From NCBI GenBank assembly GCA_023053545.1, contig JAKZAN010000005.1:9300001-9364000 (forward strand): a stretch of DNA of 64,000 nt, in the 5' to 3' direction. The translations under genes were made by a program, and so were the position numbers. The notes beneath the pieces are model-generated. The model worked only from the letters and a program-made list of their open reading frames with translations, ran no database searches and was not told the origin of the DNA. Below are positions 23,291 through 32,829 of this stretch, piece by piece. Position 1 is the first letter of the stretch. Each line of letters begins with the position of its first letter. Source of the stretch: Lepidurus packardi. Lineage: Eukaryota; Arthropoda; Branchiopoda; Notostraca; Triopsidae.

Positions 23291-24001
23291 ATGACAAAAC
23301 CAGGTCGACACGAATCAGCTGGAATCCGATACTGTTTATTGGATATGGACCACTTAGACGTTGTGGTGGATTTCTTACTAGCTCATTTTTACACCGAAGA
23401 AATTTTAAGCACAACATTGGGTCTGGATCCTGAAAAAGAAGTCAAACCTTGGTTACGTGCTTTAATTGAGTTCCGACTAAACCTAAGATTGTCAGTTGGA
23501 GCCTGGGACGTCAACACCGACCAATTAGTGGGCGTGTCTTCCAACGAAAAGAAAATCGCTGACGCTCCTCAATCAATCTCGCAGTACCAGCTGATCACGC
23601 CCCAATTTCCTAACATATACCAAAACATGGAATTACTACGAGCATTACACGGCGATCTCGATTTATTTCAAGTTTACCAAGTAAAGATTTTTGGCCGGAT
23701 TTCTTTGCTGACCGTCCGATCCGACTACGGAGGGCGGGGCATCGCTACCAAACTAGTAAAAATGAGCGAGCTGGCGTTCTTGGAGCAAAAAATCCCAGAC
23801 GTCTACGTGGAAAGTACCAGCGAATACTCGGCGGGAGCACTTCGCACAAGGGGATACAGTGCAATAGCTGAATTGTCTTATTCGGATTACAAACGCGACG
23901 GAGAAGTAGTCTATAAGGATACTGGCATCCATAAAACATGCCGGCTTTTCATTAAGCGCCTGCTCGGGCCGAACTTAGATGTAGCCAGTTCGGTAAGCTG
24001 A
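23291..24001 (+). CDS. GNAT-family arylalkylamine N-acetyltransferase-like protein, copy 1
   Basis: A single-exon frame of 236 residues starts at an ATG with an in-frame stop a few codons upstream. The fold matches arthropod arylalkylamine (dopamine-type) N-acetyltransferases, which acetylate biogenic amines using acetyl-CoA. Visible are GIRYCLLDMDHLDVVVDFL (helix 1), LSVGAWDVNTDQLVGVSSNE (central strands) and the acetyl-CoA loop SDYGGRGIATKLV. A further block is YVESTSEYSAGALRTRGYSA. Substrate is not predictable from sequence. A close paralog lies 2-3 kb downstream. Confidence 0.85.
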   Translation: MTKPGRHESAGIRYCLLDMDHLDVVVDFLLAHFYTEEILSTTLGLDPEKEVKPWLRALIEFRLNLRLSVGAWDVNTDQLVGVSSNEKKIADAPQSISQYQLITPQFPNIYQNMELLRALHGDLDLFQVYQVKIFGRISLLTVRSDYGGRGIATKLVKMSELAFLEQKIPDVYVESTSEYSAGALRTRGYSAIAELSYSDYKRDGEVVYKDTGIHKTCRLFIKRLLGPNLDVASSVS

Positions 24002-24702
24002 TTCCATAAAACGAATCTGAATACATAGTCATGTTGCTGATTAAATTGTTTCTTAGATACATGAAGTTTTTAATTTGATTATTTGTATCTGTTTGAGTCA
24101 AGTAACAAGCTCTGAAAGATTGTCCGATCGCCTGGATTGTGTACAGCGTTCGAATTTCAACTTTGAGAATTTGTTATTCTGGTTAAGGAGTTTACATTTA
24201 TTTATAGATCACAACCTTAACTAATTAGAAACACTGGAAGGCCATAAGACGATACTATCAAGATTTTAAACTTCGTCCAGAGTTTCATGTTTTCGGCCTA
24301 ACTTTACATTTTACTCCAAGTTGGGTAACTTTGAGATTAGTTTTTTCTTAATGTATGACATTTACAATCAAATCTTCAGCTAAAGAGGATGTACAAGTAG
24401 GAGATTTGCCTTCCGTTTCCTACTTTAGAGTCTCAAATCTCGAGATTAGAAACTTCCTTCTTATGCTTAAAAAAAGAGTAGGATAAATCTAACACTTGTG
24501 TATCTTAACATTCCAAGTGTCGAATACAATTTCGCGGTTTACATTGATTCAATTCCGATCAACAAGGAACCAGATTTCATTTGCTCAAATTTCCTTCCAA
24601 TTATTTTGCCCAAACCATTACAAGCCTTGATCAAGTTCTATGCGCATTAGCACGTTCTTTAACAATATATACAAATAAAATAGAAGTTTACTATTTACCA
24701 CG

Positions 24703-24734
24703 GTATATAGGTTTATATAAGTAAACCTATATAC
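24703..24734. repeat. 13-bp perfect inverted repeat
   Basis: The arms gtatataggttta (24703-24715) and taaacctatatac (24722-24734) surround a 6-base loop. It lies in A+T-rich DNA between the two acetyltransferase genes. It may be a hairpin or the remains of a small element. Confidence 0.7.
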
Positions 24735-25084
24735 AGTGATATTTTACCTTTTTACTTTTCGTGTGGATGTCCATCACATAATCAGGCTATCAAGCTAATG
24801 AATGGCTCCTGGGAGGCAGGATAAGTCTTGACCGCACCTCTCTCCGCGCCATCGTATTTTATCGCTCCCGTCCACACGTGTTTAAACTTATGGATTCTCG
24901 CTTATACATATACAGTTTCTTCACACGCGCATCGTTACTCGCTTTTCCCCGATACATCTTCGATTCCTCCACAAAACCATGACCTTCTCCCAGACACGCC
25001 AGCACTTCACTACCAGCTCGCGACGATCCGTAGCTCCGAATCCATAATGTGAAACACTGGCATTACATAAATTACAACATAAAA

Positions 25085-26883
25085 ATGGACCAGAATATCA
25101 AATCAATCCTTAAATTTTTGCGACAATGGTGCTGCCCCATCATTCCTATGGAAAGTACCAAAGGTAAGTCAAGAAATTTCCTCAAAAATAGTAAAATTCG
25201 CCCGCTGAATGTTAAGTTTTCTCCGCTTTTTTCTAGTTATTCTAGTTTTTCTAAATAGAAGTTACACAATCAGGGATTTAAAATCCTTTTTTGATAACAT
25301 TTGCATGTGTTTTGGTGTATGTCGAGAATAGCAAATCGATATTTCTGGCCCAACCGAATTCACGAACATGGGAAACTCGGCGCGAAAAAAACAAACAAAG
25401 AAAAATAAGGTGGAGAAAGGAAAGAAACGGAGCAATTAGCTTAATTAGAAGCCCATTCTTCGTCAATTTCTTCTGTCAGTTAAGTTCGCGTAAACTTCGA
25501 AGGTAACGGAAATCTTCGTAAATTCTTTGATAATGCGCAGGCGGAGCCCATATAGCTATACTGTTTCGATGACAACTCTTCAGCTTCGTTTATTCAATTC
25601 ACGATTGGAGTCTAACCCCGGCACTAGATTAAATCCCGAGGTCTTTCAAGCCTTGACTTAAAGTTAAATTCAGAACAGAGTCAGCCTTCAGGCAGTGCAG
25701 TTATCACAGAATTTTCACGGCCGAAGGATTACAAAAATTCAAGAAGATAACGCCTAGGATCAACCGTAAAACCTGCCATTTTATTAAATTTTAGTGAATA
25801 ATATTTATATTATTAAAACACGTTGAAAATTATTGAAGTGAAAGCGTTACTGACGTTTATTAAGAAATGACAGCTAAATAATACGCATTTATGAAGCTGT
25901 TTTTGTAATACTCATCGTACGACATTCATCGTAATAAGTACGTATCGTGTACCGCCTATTGAGATCACTAGTGTTCTTGGCTATTCAAAAAAAGAAACCT
26001 CGAACTACGTAAAAATTTCAGTGTTAGGCAGAATACCAATAAACAGTACTAGATTGTCTAAACAATAAACTAACTAGAGAATAAAGAAAATAATAATAAA
26101 GGGAAATCAATACTAAAAAAGGTTAAAATTTTTTCTCGCACGCGTTTAGAATCCTGCGTTCCTCTGCCCTCTAAACGCCAGCCAAATCTCAGCATTATGA
26201 CAAGCGCGAGTCAACATCTAGAATCCGGAATCCGGTACGGATCACTGGATATAAGCCACTTAGATACGGTGGTGGTTTTTTTGCTCGAAGAATTCTTCGC
26301 TAAAGAACCTGCAGGTACCTCGATAGGCGTCGATCCCGAGAAGGAAATCAAACCCTGGCTACGTACTTTGATCGAATTTCAATTAAACCTTCAATTATCT
26401 ATTGGCGCCTGGGATTCGGCCACCAATGAACTAGTGGGCGTGTCCGTCAACGAAACAGACATTGCCGACGCGCCCCATCCTGTCACCTTGTACGAACTGG
26501 TCAAGCCCCAATTTCATAACATGTACCGAATTACGGAAATTATGCAAGACTTACACGGTGATCGGGATTTGTTTAAAACGTACCAAGTCAACGTTTTCGG
26601 GCACGTGTCCATGCTGGGCGTCAAGACTGACTACGGGGGGCGGGGCATCGCTACCAAATTGGTAGAAATGAGCGAAAAGGCGTTTTTGGAGCAGCAAATC
26701 AAGGCGGTGTTCGTGGAAACCACTAGCGAGTTCTCGGCCGGGGCGTTTCGGAGGATGGGCTACGGGGTAATTGGGGAAATACTGTATTCGGCCTTTCAAC
26801 GTGACGGAGAAGTGGTTTTTAACAATACGGGAGTCCATAAAGGGTGTCGTCTCTTCATTAAGCAACTGTCTGGGCCAAATTAG
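25085..26883 (+). CDS. GNAT-family arylalkylamine N-acetyltransferase-like protein, copy 2
   Basis: The core is an uninterrupted frame from ATG 26197 to stop 26883 (228 residues) that aligns along its whole length with copy 1: GIRYGSLDISHLDTVVVFLL, DPEKEIKPWLRTLIEF, LSIGAWDSATNELVGVSVNE, TDYGGRGIATKLVEMSEKAF, ETTSEFSAGAFRRMGYG. I infer an upstream coding exon at 25085-25163 (MDQNIKSILKFLRQWCC..) with a strong donor AAAG|GTAAGT. It splices in phase to 26150, where the frame is open through to the core ATG, giving about 270 residues. Start at 26197 remains possible. Either way this copy differs from copy 1 at its N-terminus. Confidence 0.82.
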
Positions 26884-27257
26884 CTCGATTTTAGCTCGAT
26901 TGTTTAGGTCCATGGCAGCAATAAGAGGGTTTTACATGTGTGATAAATCATCCCGGTGTTAACAAGTGATGTAGTTCTAAGATTCAAAAAAGCAAAAAAT
27001 ATGTTATCTTTATTTTATGGAACCACTGAATAGTTTTAGGTTGTGCTAAATCATATCCAGTATCAAAATACAGTTTCCCATTAATGTTTTTAGTGTACGG
27101 AGAAGGATGTAAAGAAAGATATACGACACTTTTTTATAGGTTATTCCAAATAATCGTTTTTGGTACGCAAAGAATGGTTTTTGCAACAACTAATGATTTT
27201 CGAACAATGGAAACTGCCATACCTGTTGCTTTTTTTTTTGGTGTGGGGGTAGAGGAG
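26884..27257. other. Spacer after acetyltransferase copy 2
   Basis: This should hold the 3' UTR of copy 2 and of the minus-strand frame to the right. No gene is supported. Confidence 0.4.
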
Positions 27258-27658
27258 CTAGTCAGAGTCATAGTTTATGCCCAAGAGATTTGTGTCCTTT
27301 TGTGGAGACTGATTAGTCGTTCCCGGTATTTCTTGGCCTTTCAAGCCAAAAATGTCAAGGAGCTTTTTGGCTTTGTACGACATTGGGGGCGAAAATGCCA
27401 AATTGGGATTGTTTGTCTGGTGTCCCAGCGTTTTGGGCTGGTTATGCGACGTATTTCGGGTATGCGAGGTTGAAGCAGAATCGAGTAGTGTGTTTTGTAC
27501 GGAAGGATCAATACAAGTCCAATTTCCTGTTGTCAAGGTAGCATGGGATGAAGCAAGAGATGGTTCTTTGGGTACTATTTGTAATGATGATTCGTGGTCG
27601 AGTAGCGGTGTGGGTATAAAGGCCGGGATTTTACAAGGGGATGACAGTGCATCGCAAC
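27258..27658 (-). CDS. Probable 3' coding exon of an unidentified minus-strand gene
   Basis: On the minus strand a strong acceptor (T-rich tract then CTCAG, ending at 27659) is followed by 132 open codons to a stop at 27260-27258. With a phase 1 entry the frame reads from CDALSSPCKIPAFIPTPLL through SYKAKKLLDIFGLKGQEIPG to LLGINYDSD. Composition is Ser/Pro/Thr/Asn-rich and not obviously random. I do not recognise the family. It could be the last exon of the gene at 28309-28864, but I could not connect them with certainty. Confidence 0.4.
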
Positions 27659-28308
27659 CTGAGATAAAACAACAGAAAATACAAATAAAATTACATTAAA
27701 TAAAAATAAAAATTAAAGAGATAAATTTAAAATCAATACAATGAGTCACGGAAGAATTTCTGTAAATTTCTTGTTGATTTTTAACGAAAAGGTAGTGAAT
27801 GGTTTAGAATAATTATGGCTACAACTTCAACAATAACATAAGTAGACTTAACTGAACTCCTACATCACAACAATCTTTCACAATTTTTCGATACTGCTGA
27901 TAGTTACGGAGTTTCATAACATATTTCGGGCACGGGCTAAATTCGTGCGTTCGTGTCAGAATTCGGTGACATTCATGGTCGTCATCATTTTCCCAAGCAA
28001 AGTAAAAGCAACAAAAAGAGGATTTTTTTTTTGGGGGGGGGGATAATCCTTTAATTATTATTTTTTTTAATATAAGGCGGTTAGACTTCGTGACTTGAAT
28101 ATGACTTTACAAAAAATATCAAATTTTATTAAACGCTTCACAGGATTTTCCGATTCCCCCTACTCTTTAATCTACATGAGATGAATACTAGCTTTGTTTT
28201 TAAAGAGATTTAAGCGAATGTTGGGATTGATAACGTTCGTATGAAGTCCCGGTTTTCTTGGGATTTCCAAAAGCGGTTTTATCGTTCGGGAATCAATTGT
28301 TAAACTGA

Positions 28309-28864
28309 CTAACCGAGAGAATACATATATACATATTTTTTTATTTGCAATACGTAACTGTCTAAATGCCGCTTTTTGACGTATGGTCTAGCCGTTCCTG
28401 ACAAATCTTGCATCTTATCGCCAAACGAGTGCAGTTTTTTTCGAAACATTTTGTGCTGATTCTTCAAAGCCTCTATCTTATCGTAGTACTCTTGTACCTT
28501 AGCTTCCGTATAGCAGGGTACCTGACTTTGCTAAAAATAAATAAGAATGATAATGCCTTTGAAGCAGATATATAGGTATATTATCTATGCTTATGTAGGC
28601 ATATTGTATATTCTACTTGGAGACAAAAGGTCAAGTCTTCTTCAATGCTTGGAATCCATTTAGCAATATCCTGGGCTGTGTGTAGCTCGGACAAATGGGG
28701 TCTTTTAGGCTTCCTTGCAGCTTCATCTGTTCTTCGTTTACCAAACGATTACGATCACATTAGATACAACATATCCAACATTAAGGACATTGTATACCTT
28801 TCCTAAGCTGCTCTAGCCAAATACGGTTTAAGACACCATGGTGCTTCTCGTGATTTCTTGACAT
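28309..28864 (-). CDS. Uncharacterised helical protein, three exons (may extend further)
   Basis: Three exons join in phase on the minus strand: 28864-28798 (ATG start, MSRNHEKHHGVLNRIWLEQL), 28726-28617 and 28530-28309. The product is about 132 residues. The joins produce a continuous charged, helical protein including HTAQDIAKWIPSIEEDL, CLQQSQVPCYTEAKVQEYYD and IEALKNQHKMFRKKLHS. Clean phase across two introns with good acceptors argues that it is real. The last codons (IKKYVYMYSLG) look less protein-like and a donor may lie before the stop, so more exons could follow at lower coordinates. I do not recognise the family and assign no function. Confidence 0.62.
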
Positions 28865-29499
28865 TTTCTTCACAACTCCGGTTTAACAGATGTGTCCAAA
28901 CTTGTATACTTACTCCTAACAATGCATACTTGCGACGCATTCATGAAACATCTCAAATAGGAACATCTTGTCTAAACCAGAATACCAGTCGAATTTGCAC
29001 TCGCCTTGACCCCGTGCAGCACGGTTTTCCAACCCTAGCAACTTAAATCATTCCCGGGCTGCACCTTCCTCTCTCCCGGTGTGCATTGATGTAGGGCAAG
29101 ATCTTGAACAATATTCAGCTGTTTTATATACGCACTCGCCATCTAGTGTAAGCCGTATATGTGAAATGTTCTGTCCGCAACCTAACTAGCGCCAAAACAT
29201 TCAATCAAAATCGTTCAATTTTATGTTTCCTGTAAAGCAGAGAATTTAGTAGACTCCCTAAATTGTAATTGGTATTTATAGGATAGTAGAAAAAAATTAC
29301 TTTTAAAAGTTTTGAAGCGTACAAAAAGACGCAAAACTTTTCGAACAAATTAAATTAGCTTATTTTCTTTCTTTTTCAATACATAAAGTAACAAACGCTT
29401 TCATATCACCAAAACAGTACAATACTGTTGCAAACATAGTGATGAAAAATCAAAATGTATAGGTGAGCAATGAACATTGGCGTGCGTCACAAACCAAAC
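28865..29499. other. Spacer between the unidentified gene and MFSD5
   Basis: This 635 bp should hold the promoter of the unidentified gene and the MFSD5 3' UTR. No coding frame is supported. Confidence 0.45.
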
Positions 29500-30861
29500 T
29501 CAGTTCCTCCCATTCTCCAATTTCTCACTTTCTTCACTGTCTTCCAAAAACCTCTTTCCAAACATGACACTGGTAACCACGCCAAACAAGGCCATAACTG
29601 AACATAACGCAAACACCGCCTGATTACCAGAAGCCGATTCTTTCTCGTCCCCTTTATCCCTATGCAACCACAGCAAAACTCCACAAATAATCACATTCAT
29701 TGGCAATCGAAACCAATTCATAATACTCGCTCTCAACGCTTCTGGAATGACTCGGCTTCGCAAGTACCCGATTGATGGGAAGTACAAGCCTACCGCGACT
29801 TCCAGCAACAAAAAGGCGCCAAACGCCAAAAACGGTAGAGGTTTTCCCGGATTGGACGCCAGAGTGCAGCCCAGCATCGAGAACAAGCAACAAACTACGG
29901 CTAAAAACAAAATCTTTGCTGGTCGAAAACCTTTCGCGAGTAAAACAGCATGGAGAGAAGACCCAATCATGATGCACACCATAAAACATGAAAACACAAG
30001 GCCCAAAGGCCAGCTACCTTGCCCACCGCCGACGTCTAAAATCGGTGTCCATAAAAACACAAAAATATACATCACTGACTCGAACATGGATTGGACTAGT
30101 CCCAGCATAAGAATAAGCGTAGTCGAAAAAATGACCCCCAGACCTTCCGTACAAGAATCAACTAATCTTGTAGAGCGGCTGCCATAGTTCTCCGGCCAAC
30201 TCATAAACACAAAACCGCCACTAACCAGTAAGCCAGGTACCGCAGCCAAGAAAGGTCCAACGGCACCCCAGTTGAACCACAAAGCAGTGATATCGGCGAT
30301 TACGCCTGCTGCAATGGCCAGAATGCCATTCCAAAACGTGGCGATAGAGAAAGTACTGGAAATCCAGTCAGAAGGAAAACTATGCGCTTCGTTGTGCTGG
30401 TACACGTACCAGGCTTCAAACGTAGAGAACAAAATGGAGGTTGAGATCCCGCCAAGGACGCGGCCCAAGGCTAGCCAATAGAAATTGGGAGATAGTTTGG
30501 TGAGGCAACAGAGACTGTACATCACGGAGAAGACTAAACAGAGGCGCTTGCGACCAAAACGGTCTGCTAAAGGCCCCGTGCACGTGCCAAAGACGACACT
30601 GGACCCGAAGCCGATGACGTAGAGTAAAGCGATGTCAAAAGGGGCGTAACCGTACTGGCTGTAGAGACGGTACACGTACGGACCTTGCAGCCAATCCGAG
30701 AAAAGAGCGAGTAAGTAAGGGATGAAGAAGTGACGCTGAAGGGTTTTAAATTCGGGGTTGGTGGCGGCCGACACCTGCGTCTTGGTGCGGGACGCTAGCA
30801 ATTGTGTACCTAGCGCGACCATCGCTAGGATCGATAACGCTAACGTCACGAAAGTTTCCAT
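29500..30861 (-). CDS. MFSD5: Major facilitator domain-containing protein 5 (molybdate-anion transporter)
   Basis: This is a single-exon frame of 453 residues (human MFSD5 about 450). MFSD5 proteins are twelve-helix plasma membrane transporters linked to high-affinity molybdate uptake. Family features are the first helix (VTLALSILAMVALGTQLLAS), HFFIPYLLALFSDWLQGPYV and YRLYSQYGYAPFDIALLYVI. The MFS signature loop is GPLADRFGRKRLCLVF, and GRVLGGISTSILFSTFEAWY is conserved in the family. The C-terminus is short, acidic and cytosolic-looking (LEDSEESEKLENGRN). It is the only single-exon gene here apart from the first acetyltransferase copy. Confidence 0.95.
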   Translation of the reverse strand: METFVTLALSILAMVALGTQLLASRTKTQVSAATNPEFKTLQRHFFIPYLLALFSDWLQGPYVYRLYSQYGYAPFDIALLYVIGFGSSVVFGTCTGPLADRFGRKRLCLVFSVMYSLCCLTKLSPNFYWLALGRVLGGISTSILFSTFEAWYVYQHNEAHSFPSDWISSTFSIATFWNGILAIAAGVIADITALWFNWGAVGPFLAAVPGLLVSGGFVFMSWPENYGSRSTRLVDSCTEGLGVIFSTTLILMLGLVQSMFESVMYIFVFLWTPILDVGGGQGSWPLGLVFSCFMVCIMIGSSLHAVLLAKGFRPAKILFLAVVCCLFSMLGCTLASNPGKPLPFLAFGAFLLLEVAVGLYFPSIGYLRSRVIPEALRASIMNWFRLPMNVIICGVLLWLHRDKGDEKESASGNQAVFALCSVMALFGVVTSVMFGKRFLEDSEESEKLENGRN

Positions 30862-32829
30862 TTTTCTTTAACGCACTTAATATTGTAGGTGAAAATTAAG
30901 TCATTGACACCTAAAATAATACTACAATTTTTTTCACAGTTCTAAAAAGTTACAAATTTGTTACTTACCTTGTTTATGTTGGTGGGGGAAACTAAACAGC
31001 TGGTCCTGGAGCTGTTTACAGGTGCGAGGGCAGCGAACAAATGGGACGGAGCAATAGCTTCTACAGGATGATATGCATATGTATCCAATTTTCTACGTGA
31101 CACATACTATTCATGAAATTGTAGTGAGAGTAATATTACAATCATATTGAACTGTAGTTACCTCATACAAAAGGAAAACACCTGTCTAAAAATGCGTGAA
31201 AGAACGTCAACATCCCATTCACAACTTTTAATCGATTTGTAGTGTGAAATCGATTCCGAATGCTTCAAGCGCTCATGCTCCACGCGTTCGTGCTTTCAAT
31301 AACCATATGCACTTACTTCGGGGTTCTATTGATTCTTCGGAATTTAGCGTACAATTGTCAAAAGAACGAATTAACAAATGACAAGCGACTTTTATGAAAA
31401 CAGAAAGTAGTTTTACTTGTTAAAAGGTAGATTACAATATCTCGCGTATTTGCGTATTCGCTTATTTTCGCTTATATTCGATTATAATCGCGTATTTGCT
31501 CGCGTAAACCGTTGTTTATATTCACTGCATATCGTGTCGCACCTTCATAAGCAAAATTCAAGGAAAAGTAAAAGGTCGTCGAGACACCCTGTATTCTTTT
31601 TGAATATTCTTAAAAATTCTTTTAGCTGAATCATACGTGCATTTCTTTATCGTCAATGCTAGTCAACGATAATAGATACATGATAACGTAGTTAGTTAAC
31701 GGTATTCCTTTATAGTTGTTTATAATTAAAATACAATGAAACATCATTATTATTATGAAACTGTTTTGCAGATCTTCATGATAATTAAGGTTATTTTGCG
31801 ACATTGAAAAATTAGTCGTATGTTAAGTAATTAACTGACAATAAGAGCAACAAAATAACGTAACCTAACTGTTACATTTAAATTATATTTCATTGAAACA
31901 AAGTCCCTAATCACTAACAATAAGGAATTAGAGCAAGAGGCACGACATGGCGCTTTCGCTTCTTCAAACCCGTAATTAAGACCATCTGCCTCAACTTTCC
32001 TCTGTTCTGAACTAATTTCTTTAGCCTGGATCTCAATTTTTGTCCCCCCACAAAGCACACAAATTAATCGTCGCTTCTGTTGCGGTGACATAAATCACAT
32101 GCACTACATTTCTTCTCTGCCGCCAGCTCTTTCCTTCAAACCCCCACTCGACACAAACAGATACACGTAAGCTAGGGAATCAGAACCAACAACGAAATAT
32201 AGAAGGAAGATATTTCTCACTAGTAAACTTTTATCGTTCTAAAAATCCCCTCTAATCTCCCTAAAACCACCAACAATAAACCAATTGTCCAGACAACGCG
32301 GAACCATCAAACTTCCCCTACATAAAAACTCCGCATTATAATAACGGAGACGAGAAGGAAGTCTTCAGGCCGGAGGTTAAACTCAACCTTGGATCCAAAC
32401 TCACAAAAAATGAAAAGAAAAGAAAATACAGATCCGGTCTTGGAGCGAGCTCTAAATGGATATAATTATGCAGGCAACACATAACCATGCCTAAAATTCC
32501 TTTTAAAAAAAAGTTTGAGCAAGAAAGTGAAACTCGTCGTCTGCTTTTCCAACGAAAGAGTCCAATTTCGCCCCAGGGCAATCCGAATAGGGGGGGTGGG
32601 AAGAAAACTGCATCTGTACCGAAAGCAAAATCCGAGAGGAGGTGGTATATACATGAGTATCCACTTCCTCGTAAGGATCAGTCTTCCTCGAGCTGTTTAC
32701 TCTTCCACTGCATTTTTGAGCTCTCTACAAAATTAAAAAGTAAATATTTGCCTGAATTTCTGAGGGTTGAGACCCAAATCGTGACTAGACAAGTTTGGAT
32801 TTTCTCAAGAGAAGATTCTTCCTGTAATA
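30862..32829. other. Gene-free 2.0 kb between MFSD5 and the FAS1 gene
   Basis: The left part is the 5' region of MFSD5 and the right part the 5' region of the FAS1 gene. Short open frames occur on both strands (for example minus 32091-31831 and plus 32487-32948). They show no family features and the latter overlaps the FAS1 start in another frame. Near 31440-31500 there is a run of related gcgtatttgc/gcttat words. Confidence 0.45.

Noticed and set aside
27852..27918. Short plus-strand open stretch opposite the unresolved minus-strand region
   Set aside because: Only about 25 codons between stops with no plausible start or splice partner.
31831..32091. 86-codon minus-strand open frame
   Set aside because: No recognisable domain, no splice partners and no conserved-looking block.
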